From contig NZ_RJVF01000015.1 of the NCBI RefSeq assembly GCF_003752175.1, forward strand, positions 1 through 64,000: 64,000 nt of DNA, written 5' to 3'. The stretch comes from Comamonas sp. BIGb0124. GTDB taxonomy: Bacteria; Pseudomonadota; Gammaproteobacteria; Burkholderiales; Burkholderiaceae_C. A program made the translations under genes and the position numbers. Below the pieces are notes generated by a model. It saw nothing but the letters and a program-made list of their open reading frames with translations, searched no databases and was not told the DNA's origin. How positions within the stretch are numbered: the stretch's first letter is position 1; each line of letters starts with the position of its first letter. Positions 34,783-42,955 of this stretch are shown piece by piece.

Positions 34783-35330
34783 TCGGCGGCCTCGCCGGCA
34801 ACGCGGCAGGCCGGAGCCCAACGCGTGCGGATGAGCTGCAAGGCACGAGCCAGATGCTGCGCCACCATGTTGCGCGAGATATCGAGCTCGCGTGCGATGT
34901 CGTCCTGCTTCATGCCGTGGACACGATGCAGCAGGAAGATCTGGCGCGGGCGCGGCGGCATGCCTTCGATCACGGCCACCAGTGCCTGCAATTGCTGCTT
35001 GAACTCGAGTTCCCAGGCGCCGTCGCAGACATGGCAGGCTTCGTCCGGCACCTCGTCCACAAAATCGATCCATTGCCGCCGGGTCGCCTCGCTGCGGCTG
35101 CGGTCGATGGCGCGATGCCGGCTCACCCGCCGCAGAAAAGCCAGCGGCGTGTGCACCTGCTGGCTCGGCGGACGTTCGATCATCTCGACACAGACGTCAT
35201 GGATCACATCCCGCGCAAAGCCCCAACTGCCGAACCGCTGGCGGATGTAGTCCACCAGATCCTCGTAGTGCAGCTCCAGCGCAGCCATCAGCGACGGAGC
35301 CGTCAAGGGGGGTACCGGGTGGGTGCTCAT
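34779..35330 (-). CDS. FecI-type ECF sigma factor (second system)
   Basis: 183 residues from the ATG at 35330 (MSTHPVPPLT). Region 2: HYEDLVDYIRQRFGSWGFAR and DVIHDVCVEMIER, FLRRVSRHRAIDRSR. Region 4: MPPRPRQIFLLHRVHGMKQD and DIARELDISRNMVAQHLARA. Together with the downstream FecR and receptor it forms a second, independent surface-signalling unit. A cysteine-containing linker (DEACHVCDGAWELE) separates the two regions, which is uncommon in FecI proteins. Confidence 0.93.
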   Translation of the reverse strand: MSTHPVPPLTAPSLMAALELHYEDLVDYIRQRFGSWGFARDVIHDVCVEMIERPPSQQVHTPLAFLRRVSRHRAIDRSRSEATRRQWIDFVDEVPDEACHVCDGAWELEFKQQLQALVAVIEGMPPRPRQIFLLHRVHGMKQDDIARELDISRNMVAQHLARALQLIRTRWAPACRVAGEAAE

Positions 35331-35641
35331 CAATACTCCGCGTTCGGGACCGGTCGGGAGGACGAGGAGATCCTTTGGCCGATCGAGAGGGACAACAAAG
35401 CCGGAGATTGTAAATGAGATCAAGAATCAGATAGATGTCTACCCTTTCATTGCCAGGGCAGACAGGGAAGACATTGCCGGATTTGCGCGGTCGATTCACG
35501 CACACCCCGGGATTCCAGCATGGCCCGGGTCGCCGACAGGTTGCGCGTCGACTTCGGGCTTGCGAAAGACTGGTCGTAGGTTGGACAACTCGCCCTCGCA
35601 AGCGAGACGGATCGGAATTCACCGAATGAGATTCGGAAACG
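35331..35641. other. Intergenic region upstream of the second FecI gene
   Basis: About 310 bases without a gene. A sequence at 35409-35427 (GTAAATGAGATCAAGAATC) resembles a degenerate Fur box and includes TACAAT on the minus strand, so the FecI promoter is probably here. Nothing else is recognisable between 35440 and the tRNA terminator. Confidence 0.4.
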
Positions 35642-35675
35642 AAAAAAGCACCTAACGCTTTCGCGCTAAGTGCTT
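35642..35675 (-). terminator. Intrinsic terminator of the tRNA-Ala/tRNA-Lys transcript
   Basis: On the minus strand, AAGCACTTAGCGC (35675-35663), loop GAAA, GCGTTAGGTGCTT (35658-35646), then a run of six Ts. It starts 17 bases after the CCA of tRNA-Lys. Confidence 0.95.
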
Positions 35676-35692
35676 GTTTCTACTGGGATAAG

Positions 35693-35768
35693 TGGTGGGC
35701 CCTGAGTGACTCGAACACTCGACCTACGGATTAAGAGTCCGCTGCTCTACCAACTGAGCTAAGAGCCC
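35693..35768 (-). tRNA. tRNA-Lys (anticodon CTT)
   Basis: A 76-base cloverleaf: acceptor GGGCTCT / AGGGCCC, D-arm GCTCAGTTGGTAGAGC, anticodon loop CTCTTAA with anticodon CTT, T-arm GAGTG TTCGAGT CACTC and encoded CCA. Second gene of a two-tRNA transcript on the minus strand. Confidence 0.97.
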
Positions 35769-35790
35769 ACTTATCTGCAAAAATCTACGC

Positions 35791-35866
<76 letters not shown>

Positions 35867-35917
35867 ACTTGTCTTGCTTGCTGGCTTTGCAAGACGTCCT
35901 GTTCAAGGCAGAACGCT

Positions 35918-35947
35918 ATTATGCCACGGTGTTTTTGCTTTTTGCAA
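35918..35947 (-). promoter_or_regulatory. Promoter of the tRNA-Ala/tRNA-Lys unit
   Basis: On the minus strand TTGCAA (35947-35942), an 18-base spacer and CATAAT (35923-35918), about 50 bases before the mature 5' end of tRNA-Ala. The region is much more AT-rich than its surroundings. Confidence 0.75.
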
Positions 35948-36034
35948 ATCGGCTGACATTTTTTCAAAAAAGATGCATCGAACCGACGGCGGGCCGGGCT
36001 GCATCGGGACATTCCTGCATCAAGTCCGCTCCTG

Positions 36035-39000
36035 TCAATTCAGTCCCAGCTTGAGTTCGACACGCGGGACCCAGGTCGCGGCACCGGGCTCGGCCACGTT
36101 GCGCGACGCGCCCAGGTACAGCTGACTGGCCGGCACCTTGCGCGCCATCAGGTAGCTGCGCACCACCGTCGCCCGTTCGGCTGCGACTTGTTGCAAGACA
36201 GCCGGGCTGGCCGATATCTCGGCCATCAGCAGCTTCTCCATGTCGGCGACGGAGATGTCGCGGGTCAGGCCGATGAAGTTGCGCGGCTTGTCGTCGATGT
36301 CGCTGCGGCGATAGAGCCGGCGCAGCGCCTCTTCGTAGACGGCGGGCTGCAGCACGGGGCTGTCGTCCCACGGGTTGGCCTCGGGCTGGGCAGCCGGATC
36401 GTTGCTGGTGCTGGTGCTGGTGCTGGTGCCGCCCGCAGCGCCGCGGCGGCTGCCGTCGCGCTGGGCTTCCCAGCCCACCTGCTTGGCCAGCTCGACCCGC
36501 TGGAAGGCCAACTGCTCGGCCGGATGGCTGGCCAGACCGGTCAGTGTCAGATTGAGGGCGGGTTTGTCGAGCATGGCTTGCGCCACCTTGTCGAGGCTGG
36601 CCCGGGCCTGGGCATCGAGCGCCTTGGAGCCCGGTGCGAACGCGATGGTGCTGAGTTCGCTGGCCGCCGTGCCTGCAAAAGCAGAGCCCAGCAGACTGAA
36701 AGGCGAGGTCACGGCCCGCCCGATCAGGTTGACAAAGGCGCGCCAGATCAGGCCGCCCATCGAGAACTGCGGGTCGTTGAGCGAGCCCCTGACCGGCAGA
36801 TCGATGTCGATGACGCCACGGCGGTCCGCGAGCAGCGCGACGGCGAGCTTGACCGGCAGGCTGCTGCCGCTGCCGTCGACCTTGTCGCCGAAAGCCAGTT
36901 GATTGAGCACGACCCGGTTGGTGGCGGTGAGCTGTCCGTCGGCCTTGATCTCGTAACGCACGTCCATGCTGAGTTTGCCGCGCTCGATGCCGTAACCGGC
37001 GTACTTCATGCTGTAAGGCGACAACGGCGGCAGGTCGAGGCCATTGACGCGCGCCCGGATGTCCAGCATCAGGGGCTGGGCCAGCGGGTTGACGCGCCCG
37101 CTGATGAAGAGCTCGGCCGTCTCCTGGGCCAGGCCCTGCAGCTCGAGTTCGGCCATCTGCGGCTGGCCTTCGGGAGCCACCGACGAAAAAGCGCCCAGCC
37201 GCCCTGTCAGGCTGCTGAGATCGGCGCGGTAGTTGGGCTGGACGAACTGATCGTTGAACGCGATGCGGGCATTGATCAGTTCGAGCGGCCCCACATTGAC
37301 CCGGGGCGCGGAACCCGGCCCGTCCCCGGCGGGCGGCGACGCGGGCTTGCGGACTTGCGAGACCGCGACCTGGCCGGGCTGCCGGGTCGCCACGGCGGCT
37401 TCGGCGGCCGGCTCGTCCCCGCCGTAGAGGCCTTGCAGATTGAGCTCGCCTTGCGGCGTCACGACCAGACGGGCAAAGAGATCGGTCAGGCGGCTCGATG
37501 CCAGATCGAGCTCGGTCCGGCGATCCGGTGCCAGGGTGAGCTTGACGCCCCGCACGACCCATTCGCGCCAGCTCAGCAACTGGTGGTCTTCGCGGGCCCA
37601 TGCGGCGCGGCCTTCTGCATCGAGGCCGTCCGGCATGCGCAGATCGGCGCGCACCCCCTCGACAGTGAGATCGCCGCTGGCCGACACACGCGGCCCGGCC
37701 GGCGTGGCGCGGTAACTGACGGGACCGGTCCAACTGCCATCGGCCCGGTGGATGTCGAGCTGCGAAAGCGCCGGTACATAAGGCGCCAGGGCCTGCAGCG
37801 GCAAGCGGGTCGCGGCGAGCCGCTGACTGTCGAATGAACGGGGCACCCAATCCACGATCTCGCCCAGCGTGCCCCGCAGGTCGAGTTGGCCGCGGGGACC
37901 GCGCCGGCTCGACAGCAGGGCCTTGACTTCGATCGGGGTGCCGGCGCTGCGCACTTGCGCGTAAGTCCCCAGCGTCAGCCCCAGTTGCCGCACGCGCAGT
38001 TGCACGGGTTGGCCCACCTGCATCTGCCGGCCATCGTCCCAGTCGAGTTCGCCGTCGCTGATGCGCAAGCTCGCCAGACTGGCCTGCCAGGCTGCGGAGG
38101 GCGTTGCCGCCTGGGGACGGCGCGAGGACGCTCCGGCCGCCGGCGCGGCAGCGGGCGCCAACCAGTCTTCGTGTGTCCAGCGGCCGCGGCTGTCCCGTGC
38201 GTAGGCGATGCGCGGCGCATCGACCGCCACATCGCCCAATGCCACGGTCTGCCGGTTCATATCCACCCGGGCATCGGTCAGCGAGAGCTGGCGCACCCGG
38301 ACGGCAGGCGCCCTGCCCTGGCCGATCTGCAACTGCGCGACACCGAGTTGCGCCACATCGAGACTCAGGCTCTGGCCTTCGGCCTGCCAGTGCAACGTGG
38401 CCTCGGTCGAAACACGGCCGGCCAGCGGGGCCTTGAAGACCTGTGCCCAATAAGGGGCAAACGGAGCGATGTCCATCGCGCCCAGGCTGAAACCCAGCGT
38501 CGCCTTTCGCGCACTGGCCTCGCCCTGCAGGGCCAGCCGGGCCCCCATGACCTGAGCAGATGCCCGAATCGGCAGCGGCTCGTCCATCGGCCAGGCCAGA
38601 CCCTGCGCAAACAGCGCGATGTCGTGGGCTTCGAGGTTCGTGGCGGGACGCACCGCGGCATCGGCCACCTGCACCCGGCCCCCCATCAATTGAAACTCGT
38701 CGACCCGGACCTGCCAGGACTCGGGCGGCCGATCGGTTGCGGCGGAGTCTGCCGGCGTCTTGCCCGGTGCTGCCGGCGAGGCGGCCGCAGGCCCGGCGGA
38801 CGGTGCGGGCGCGCCGAGGAATCCCTGCAGCCCGACCCACTCGCCCCGCGCATCGCGACGCATCGCCAACCGAGGAGAGACGATATCCACCCGGCTGATC
38901 GCGACCGACCGTTGCAGCGGTTTCAGACTGGCCACGTCGACGGCCAGTTGTTCGACCGTCAGGAGTTCGCGGTCTTCCGTGTCCTGCATCTGCAGGCCGA

Positions 39001-39913
39001 GCGCGGTGAGGCGCCCGGACAGCTCGACGACCGGTTGCTCGGTGCTGTCGGGCTGCTCGAAGGCGACATCCACGTCGATGTCGAGACGGCCCTCTTGCAA
39101 CCTGGCCGGCAGGTCGTCGGGCAGGTAAGCCAGATACGGCGACAGATCGAGACCCGCGGTCTGGAGCTTGGCGCGGGTCTTGCGGCTGGGTGCAAACGGC
39201 AGGCTGTAAGCCTCGCTCTCGACACGGCTGCCGTTGATCTCGAAGTCCAGCCGGGGCTGCACCTCGACCTCTCTCTTGCCGGGCAGCGTGCTGAGAAAAG
39301 GCAATGCCAATGCCATGTCCCGCACGGTGTGCGAGCGCCCCGCCAGCCGGTCGTCGATATCGATCGCGCCACCGTCCAGGGTGACGTTGTAGAGCGCCAG
39401 ACGCGGCAACGGTTCGTCGGCTGCACGCTCGGGCTGCGGCGTGGCGAAACGCGCCAGGACATCGTCGATATCGGTGCGTCCATCGGCTTCGCGGCGCAGG
39501 CGCAGCACCGGGTCGTTGACCGCCAGGGCATCGACGACGGGTGCCAGTTCCCACAACGAGCGGGCACTCAGGTTGGCATAGATGCGGTGCACCTGGAACT
39601 GAGGCTCGGCCGGCCGGTCGGCAGCCGGGGCATGGGCCACGGTCACGTCCAGCAGACGAAACTCGAGAGACCAGGGCTTGATCGAGACCTGGCCCACGGT
39701 GACGGCACGGCCGAGGCGTTGCGTCGCCTGCTTTTCGATCTGGGAGCGGGCCAGCGGCGGCAGCGCCAGCCACAGCAGCAGCCAGAGCCCCAAGACGGCC
39801 AGCAGGGCCCAGGCCAGGCGGCGCATCCAGCGCATCGCAGTCGTGCGGCGGCTGCGGTTGACGGCGGCCGCGACAGGCGGACGACCGGGGGGAGTGGAGT
39901 CTGGAGCGGCCAT
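36035..39913 (-). CDS. Giant DUF748 / AsmA-like envelope protein
   Basis: 1292 residues, anchored by one N-terminal helix (RLAWALLAVLGLWLLLWLAL, about 30-49) followed by LPPLARSQIEKQATQRLGRA, the usual opening of DUF748/AsmA-like proteins. Long stretches of repeating beta-strand architecture follow (about 60-1090), consistent with the hydrophobic-groove bridge fold now associated with lipid transport between the membranes. Near the C-terminus (about 1120-1290) sits an OmpA-like part: IAFAPGSKALDAQARASLDK, LNLTLTGLASHPAEQLAFQR and LYLGASRNVAEPGA. A (Thr-Ser)n tract interrupts that domain. The start at 39913 lacks a close ribosome site. Located alone, between tRNAs and a structured intergenic region. 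Confidence 0.85.
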   Translation of the reverse strand: MAAPDSTPPGRPPVAAAVNRSRRTTAMRWMRRLAWALLAVLGLWLLLWLALPPLARSQIEKQATQRLGRAVTVGQVSIKPWSLEFRLLDVTVAHAPAADRPAEPQFQVHRIYANLSARSLWELAPVVDALAVNDPVLRLRREADGRTDIDDVLARFATPQPERAADEPLPRLALYNVTLDGGAIDIDDRLAGRSHTVRDMALALPFLSTLPGKREVEVQPRLDFEINGSRVESEAYSLPFAPSRKTRAKLQTAGLDLSPYLAYLPDDLPARLQEGRLDIDVDVAFEQPDSTEQPVVELSGRLTALGLQMQDTEDRELLTVEQLAVDVASLKPLQRSVAISRVDIVSPRLAMRRDARGEWVGLQGFLGAPAPSAGPAAASPAAPGKTPADSAATDRPPESWQVRVDEFQLMGGRVQVADAAVRPATNLEAHDIALFAQGLAWPMDEPLPIRASAQVMGARLALQGEASARKATLGFSLGAMDIAPFAPYWAQVFKAPLAGRVSTEATLHWQAEGQSLSLDVAQLGVAQLQIGQGRAPAVRVRQLSLTDARVDMNRQTVALGDVAVDAPRIAYARDSRGRWTHEDWLAPAAAPAAGASSRRPQAATPSAAWQASLASLRISDGELDWDDGRQMQVGQPVQLRVRQLGLTLGTYAQVRSAGTPIEVKALLSSRRGPRGQLDLRGTLGEIVDWVPRSFDSQRLAATRLPLQALAPYVPALSQLDIHRADGSWTGPVSYRATPAGPRVSASGDLTVEGVRADLRMPDGLDAEGRAAWAREDHQLLSWREWVVRGVKLTLAPDRRTELDLASSRLTDLFARLVVTPQGELNLQGLYGGDEPAAEAAVATRQPGQVAVSQVRKPASPPAGDGPGSAPRVNVGPLELINARIAFNDQFVQPNYRADLSSLTGRLGAFSSVAPEGQPQMAELELQGLAQETAELFISGRVNPLAQPLMLDIRARVNGLDLPPLSPYSMKYAGYGIERGKLSMDVRYEIKADGQLTATNRVVLNQLAFGDKVDGSGSSLPVKLAVALLADRRGVIDIDLPVRGSLNDPQFSMGGLIWRAFVNLIGRAVTSPFSLLGSAFAGTAASELSTIAFAPGSKALDAQARASLDKVAQAMLDKPALNLTLTGLASHPAEQLAFQRVELAKQVGWEAQRDGSRRGAAGGTSTSTSTSNDPAAQPEANPWDDSPVLQPAVYEEALRRLYRRSDIDDKPRNFIGLTRDISVADMEKLLMAEISASPAVLQQVAAERATVVRSYLMARKVPASQLYLGASRNVAEPGAATWVPRVELKLGLN
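36404..36427. repeat. GCTGGT hexanucleotide microsatellite in the DUF748 gene
   Basis: Four exact tandem GCTGGT units encoding alternating Thr-Ser on the minus strand, in the linker part of the C-terminal OmpA-like domain. Six-base units keep the frame, so copy-number change would alter linker length and not truncate the protein. Confidence 0.9.
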
Positions 39914-40020
39914 GGGCTGAATCGCACAGTCCTCTTTGATGTGAACGGGCTCATGATGCCACGAGTCCCCGGGCGGCGGCACGGACCGGGGCGATCGCGC
40001 GGTGGCCACCGCCCGCACGC

Positions 40021-40059
40021 AATAAAAAGCCCGGCAGCCTCGGGAAGAAGCTGCCGGGC
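40021..40059 (-). terminator. Orphan intrinsic terminator (minus strand)
   Basis: Perfect ten-base-pair stem GCCCGGCAGC (minus 40059-40050) / GCTGCCGGGC (40038-40029), 11-base loop, then TTTTTATT. It ends a minus-strand transcript that begins somewhere between 40060 and about 40400, where no protein gene is evident. Confidence 0.85.
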
Positions 40060-40280
40060 CAGGTGGCGACCACATCATGGGTCGATGCCACCGGTTTGGC
40101 GGACTGGCGAGAAGAAGGTCGCCGGCCCAACCGAAGGCCAGAGATGGCCTTCATGGTTGCCAACACGAGGTTGGCTGATGCCATCCGCAAGGGAGGCGGT
40201 TCCACCTTATCCAAGGTCGGGTGCGCAAGCCAATCATATTTTTATGACGCTGCGTTGTATTTCATTGAGTGCGTCAATGC
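40060..40280 (-). ncRNA. Candidate small RNA ending at the orphan terminator
   Basis: The minus strand between an AT-rich, promoter-like stretch (TTGACG at about 40277, TACAAC about 12-18 bases later, degenerate spacing) and the strong terminator at 40021-40059 has no protein-like frame. A stand-alone RNA of about 200-250 bases would explain the terminator. Boundaries are approximate and the 5' end is a guess. Confidence 0.3.
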
Positions 40281-40392
40281 TGAACCGCCAAGCCGCGAAA
40301 ACAGACATGTCCTGAAGAGGAAATCCGGTTTTTTCCGACAAAAATTGAACTCCATATGCAATATTTCATCAATCAATCTGATTTGATATTCT

Positions 40393-40422
40393 TGACTTGT
40401 TATTTAAAGCCCTCCTAGAATC
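40393..40422 (+). promoter_or_regulatory. Sigma-70-type promoter of the transglycosylase leader
   Basis: TTGACT (40393-40398), an 18-base spacer and TAGAAT (40417-40422), in an AT-rich patch (40320-40415). Transcription would start near 40429, leaving a leader of about 205 bases before the ATG at 40634. Confidence 0.7.
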
Positions 40423-40429
40423 CGCCCCA

Positions 40430-40620
40430 CTCCTCCTTCCCTTGGCGGTCTGTGCCAAGTCGGGAAGCTCATTCTTCCCTCCAAACAGACGACCTGCAGC
40501 CCCCCCATGGGCTGACGATCTGCAGCGTGCTTCTTTTTGCCGGGCACACGTTTCGCCCGGCCCCGGCTGCAGCCCCCATCGAACGATGTGCCCGCCCCAC
40601 AAGCATGGCCTCGCCTAGAA
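40430..40620 (+). ncRNA. Structured 5' leader with candidate pseudoknot
   Basis: Visible stems: CTTGGC/GCCAAG (40441-40446 with 40454-40459), whose seven-base loop GGTCTGT is complementary over six bases to ACAGAC at 40485-40490 (H-type pseudoknot); GGGAAG/CTTCCC (40462-40467 with 40474-40479); CAGCCC/GGGCTG near 40497-40514; and GCCGGGC/GCCCGGC (40539-40545 with 40555-40561). GACGACCTGCAGC and GACGATCTGCAGC form an imperfect direct repeat. No known riboswitch class is recognised. Confidence 0.4.
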
Positions 40621-40633
40621 AAGGATGTTCGTC

Positions 40634-41485
40634 ATGAACGTATTCGCAAAAATAGGGCACGGCGTGCGCACATGCGCCACGGACGCGGCCCGCGGTTTCT
40701 TTGAAATCTGTCACAACGGCTTTGCCCTGCTGGGCCTTGCCACGGCTTTTGTCGTCGTCGCCCTGCTCGCCCGCCCCGACCTCCGCCATTCGGGCGAGGC
40801 CTACCTCATGGGCTGGCTGCAGAACCGCCACACCGCCGCCCAGGTCGCCGCTTCGGGCATGACACCCGAGCCGGATGTGATCGAGCGCGTGCGCGCCGCC
40901 GATCCCACCTCGCTGACGCAGCAGCAGGCGGCCGTGACGAACTGGCTGAGCAAGAAGTACCGGGTCGCGCCCGAGCCGCTGAGCGTGCTGGTCACCGAAG
41001 CCTGGAACGTGGGTGCCACGGTCAAGCTCGATCCGGCCCTGATCCTGGCTGTCATGGCCATCGAGTCGCGTTTTAATCCCTTCTCGCAAAGCCCGGTGGG
41101 TGCGCAGGGCCTGATGCAGGTCATGACGCGGGTCCACACCGACAAGTACGATTACTTCGGCGGCAATCTCGCGGCTTTCGATCCGGTCGCCAATCTGCGC
41201 GTCGGCATCAAGGTGTTGCAGGACTGCGTCAAGGGCAGCGGCTCGATCGAAGGCGGCCTGCGCTGCTACGTGGGTGCCGGCGGCCATGGCAACGACGGCG
41301 GTTATGTCACCAAGGTGCTCGGCGAGTACAACCGCCTGCGCAGCGTGGTCGGCGGTCAGGCTCCGCGCATGATGGCGCCCCTGAGCCCGCCCGCCCCGGC
41401 AGTGCCCGCGAATGGGCCGGCCAAACCGGCTCTGGAAGCGGAAACCCGCCCCGATCATCCCCAGACGCTGGTCGCCAACTCCTGA
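40634..41485 (+). CDS. Membrane-anchored lytic transglycosylase (SLT domain)
   Basis: 283 residues. One N-terminal membrane segment (FALLGLATAFVVVALLARPD, about 29-48) and a C-terminal SLT domain: catalytic glutamate in LILAVMAIESRFNPFSQSPV, followed by GAQGLMQVM and the NLRVGIKVLQDCVKGSGSI and AGGHGNDGGYVTKVLGEYN motifs. It would cleave peptidoglycan glycan strands to 1,6-anhydromuropeptides in the periplasm. Start at 40634 with AAAGGA eight bases upstream; the ATG at 40625 lies inside the ribosome site. The C-terminal 40 residues are Pro/Ala-rich. A long structured leader precedes it. Confidence 0.9.
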   Translation: MNVFAKIGHGVRTCATDAARGFFEICHNGFALLGLATAFVVVALLARPDLRHSGEAYLMGWLQNRHTAAQVAASGMTPEPDVIERVRAADPTSLTQQQAAVTNWLSKKYRVAPEPLSVLVTEAWNVGATVKLDPALILAVMAIESRFNPFSQSPVGAQGLMQVMTRVHTDKYDYFGGNLAAFDPVANLRVGIKVLQDCVKGSGSIEGGLRCYVGAGGHGNDGGYVTKVLGEYNRLRSVVGGQAPRMMAPLSPPAPAVPANGPAKPALEAETRPDHPQTLVANS

Positions 41486-41515
41486 TCGCAGACGGCGCAT
41501 CGGGTACACTACGCC

Positions 41516-41656
41516 CCGCGCGCGACTGGCGATAGACGGTCGGCACCCCTTGCGGTGCCGGGGCCGTCGAGGTGGATCACCACCGGGGAGCGCGCAGCGT
41601 CGGGTCTGGCCTCGGTGAGGGCAGACCGGCGTGTATCAGCCGTTCGCCTGGGCAGC
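41516..41656 (+). ncRNA. ZTP riboswitch (pfl motif) upstream of glyA
   Basis: Shows the class consensus in order: GCGCGACTGGCG near 41518-41532, a variable GC-rich stem (GGCACCCCTTGCGGTGCC), GGTGGATCACCACCGGGGAGC (41571-41591, split here by reading) and, after a second variable stem, CGCCTGGGCA at 41645-41654. These are the conserved P1/P2 junction and pseudoknot segments of pfl RNAs, which bind ZTP/ZMP when 10-formyl-tetrahydrofolate is short and activate one-carbon genes. A U-rich segment (TTGTTGTTTTTATT, 41659-41672) follows at once and probably forms the terminator half of the switch. A TACACT -10-like element lies at 41505-41510. Confidence 0.92.
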
Positions 41657-41706
41657 CCTTGTTGTTTTTATTGATGCAAGGCGCCATGTCTTTGAAGGAC
41701 TGCCAC

Positions 41707-42951
41707 ATGTACGACCGCAAAATCCTCGTCGAGCAAGCCGACGCTGAAATCTGGGCCGCCATCCAGGCCGAAAACACCCGCCAGGAACAGCACATCGAGC
41801 TGATCGCCAGCGAGAACTACGCCTCGCCCGCCGTCATGGCAGCGCAAGGCTCGCAATTCACCAACAAATACGCAGAAGGCTATCCGGGCCGCCGCTACTA
41901 CGGCGGTTGCGAATACGCCGACGTGGTCGAGCAACTCGCCATCGACCGCGTCAAGCAGCTGTTCGGTGCCGATGCCGCCAACGTGCAGCCCAGCTCCGGT
42001 TCGCAGGCCAACCAGGCCGTGCTGCTGGCTTTCCTCAAGCCCGGCGACACCATCCTGGGCATGAGCCTGGCCGAAGGCGGTCACCTGACGCACGGCATGC
42101 CCCTCAACATGTCGGGCAAGTGGTTCAACGTCGTTTCCTACGGCCTCAACGCCCAGGAAGAGATCGACTACGACGCGCTCGAGAAGAAGGCCCATGAATC
42201 GCGTCCCAAGCTGATCATCGCGGGCGCCTCGGCCTATGCGCTGCGCATCGATTTCGAGCGCTTCGCCAAGATCGCCAAGGACGTCGGCGCCATTCTGTGG
42301 GTCGACATCGCCCACTACGCCGGCCTGGTGGTCGCGGGTGTGTACCCCAACCCGGTGCCGCATGCCGACGTCGTGACGTCGACCACCCACAAGAGCCTGC
42401 GCGGCCCGCGCGGCGGCATCATCCTGATGAAGGCCGAGCACGAGAAGGCCATCAACAGCGCCATCTTCCCCGGCCTGCAAGGTGGCCCGCTGGTGCATGT
42501 GGTGGCAGCCAAGGCCGTCGCCTTCAAGGAAGCCCTGTCGCCCGAGTTCAAGGCCTACCAGGAACAAGTGGTGAAGAACGCCCGCGTGTTCGCCGAGACC
42601 CTGACCCAACGCGGCCTGCGCATCGTCAGCGGCCGCACCGAAAGCCATGTCATGCTGGTCGACCTGCGTGCCAAGGGCATCACCGGCAAGGCCGCCGAAG
42701 CCGCACTGGGCCTGGCCCACATCACCATCAACAAGAACGCGATCCCCAACGATCCGGAAAAGCCGATGGTGACCAGCGGCGTGCGCGTCGGGACCCCCGC
42801 GATCACGACACGCGGTTTCGGCGAGGAAGAAACACGCGCCACGGCCAACCTGATGGCCGACGTGCTGGACAACCCCAACGACGCGGCCAACCTCGAAACC
42901 GTGCGCGCCAAGGTCCATGCCCTGACGTCGCGTTTCCCGGTCTACAAGTAA
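41707..42951 (+). CDS. glyA: Serine hydroxymethyltransferase
   Basis: 414-residue PLP enzyme converting serine and tetrahydrofolate to glycine and 5,10-methylene-tetrahydrofolate in the cytoplasm. Signature features: [55 protein letters not shown], and the PLP lysine in [16 protein letters not shown]. Length is normal for the family. The start at 41707 has AAGGACT seven bases ahead. It is controlled by the ZTP riboswitch in its leader and followed after four bases by nrdR, a common betaproteobacterial pairing. Confidence 0.98.
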   Translation: MYDRKILVEQADAEIWAAIQAENTRQEQHIELIASENYASPAVMAAQGSQFTNKYAEGYPGRRYYGGCEYADVVEQLAIDRVKQLFGADAANVQPSSGSQANQAVLLAFLKPGDTILGMSLAEGGHLTHGMPLNMSGKWFNVVSYGLNAQEEIDYDALEKKAHESRPKLIIAGASAYALRIDFERFAKIAKDVGAILWVDIAHYAGLVVAGVYPNPVPHADVVTSTTHKSLRGPRGGIILMKAEHEKAINSAIFPGLQGGPLVHVVAAKAVAFKEALSPEFKAYQEQVVKNARVFAETLTQRGLRIVSGRTESHVMLVDLRAKGITGKAAEAALGLAHITINKNAIPNDPEKPMVTSGVRVGTPAITTRGFGEEETRATANLMADVLDNPNDAANLETVRAKVHALTSRFPVYK

Positions 42952-42955
42952 GCCC

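Larger units (their letters stand above)
39914..40633. other. 720-base interval with an orphan terminator, promoter and structured leader
   Basis: No convincing protein gene. It contains a minus-strand intrinsic terminator (40021-40059) with no gene assigned to it, a plus-strand promoter (40393-40422) and a 5' leader with several stems before the transglycosylase. Short frames in both directions (for example minus 39951-40214) run through the terminator stem and do not look like proteins. Confidence 0.6.

Noticed and set aside
35964-39773. A 1269-codon open frame on the minus strand overlapping the DUF748 gene in another frame
   Set aside because: Arg/Gly/Pro-rich translation with no membrane helix or fold; the alternative frame has a signal anchor, conserved family pattern and sensible codon bias.
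39951-40214. An 87-codon minus-strand frame near the orphan terminator
   Set aside because: It reads straight through a strong terminator stem and U-tract and has no recognisable protein features; a non-coding transcript fits better.
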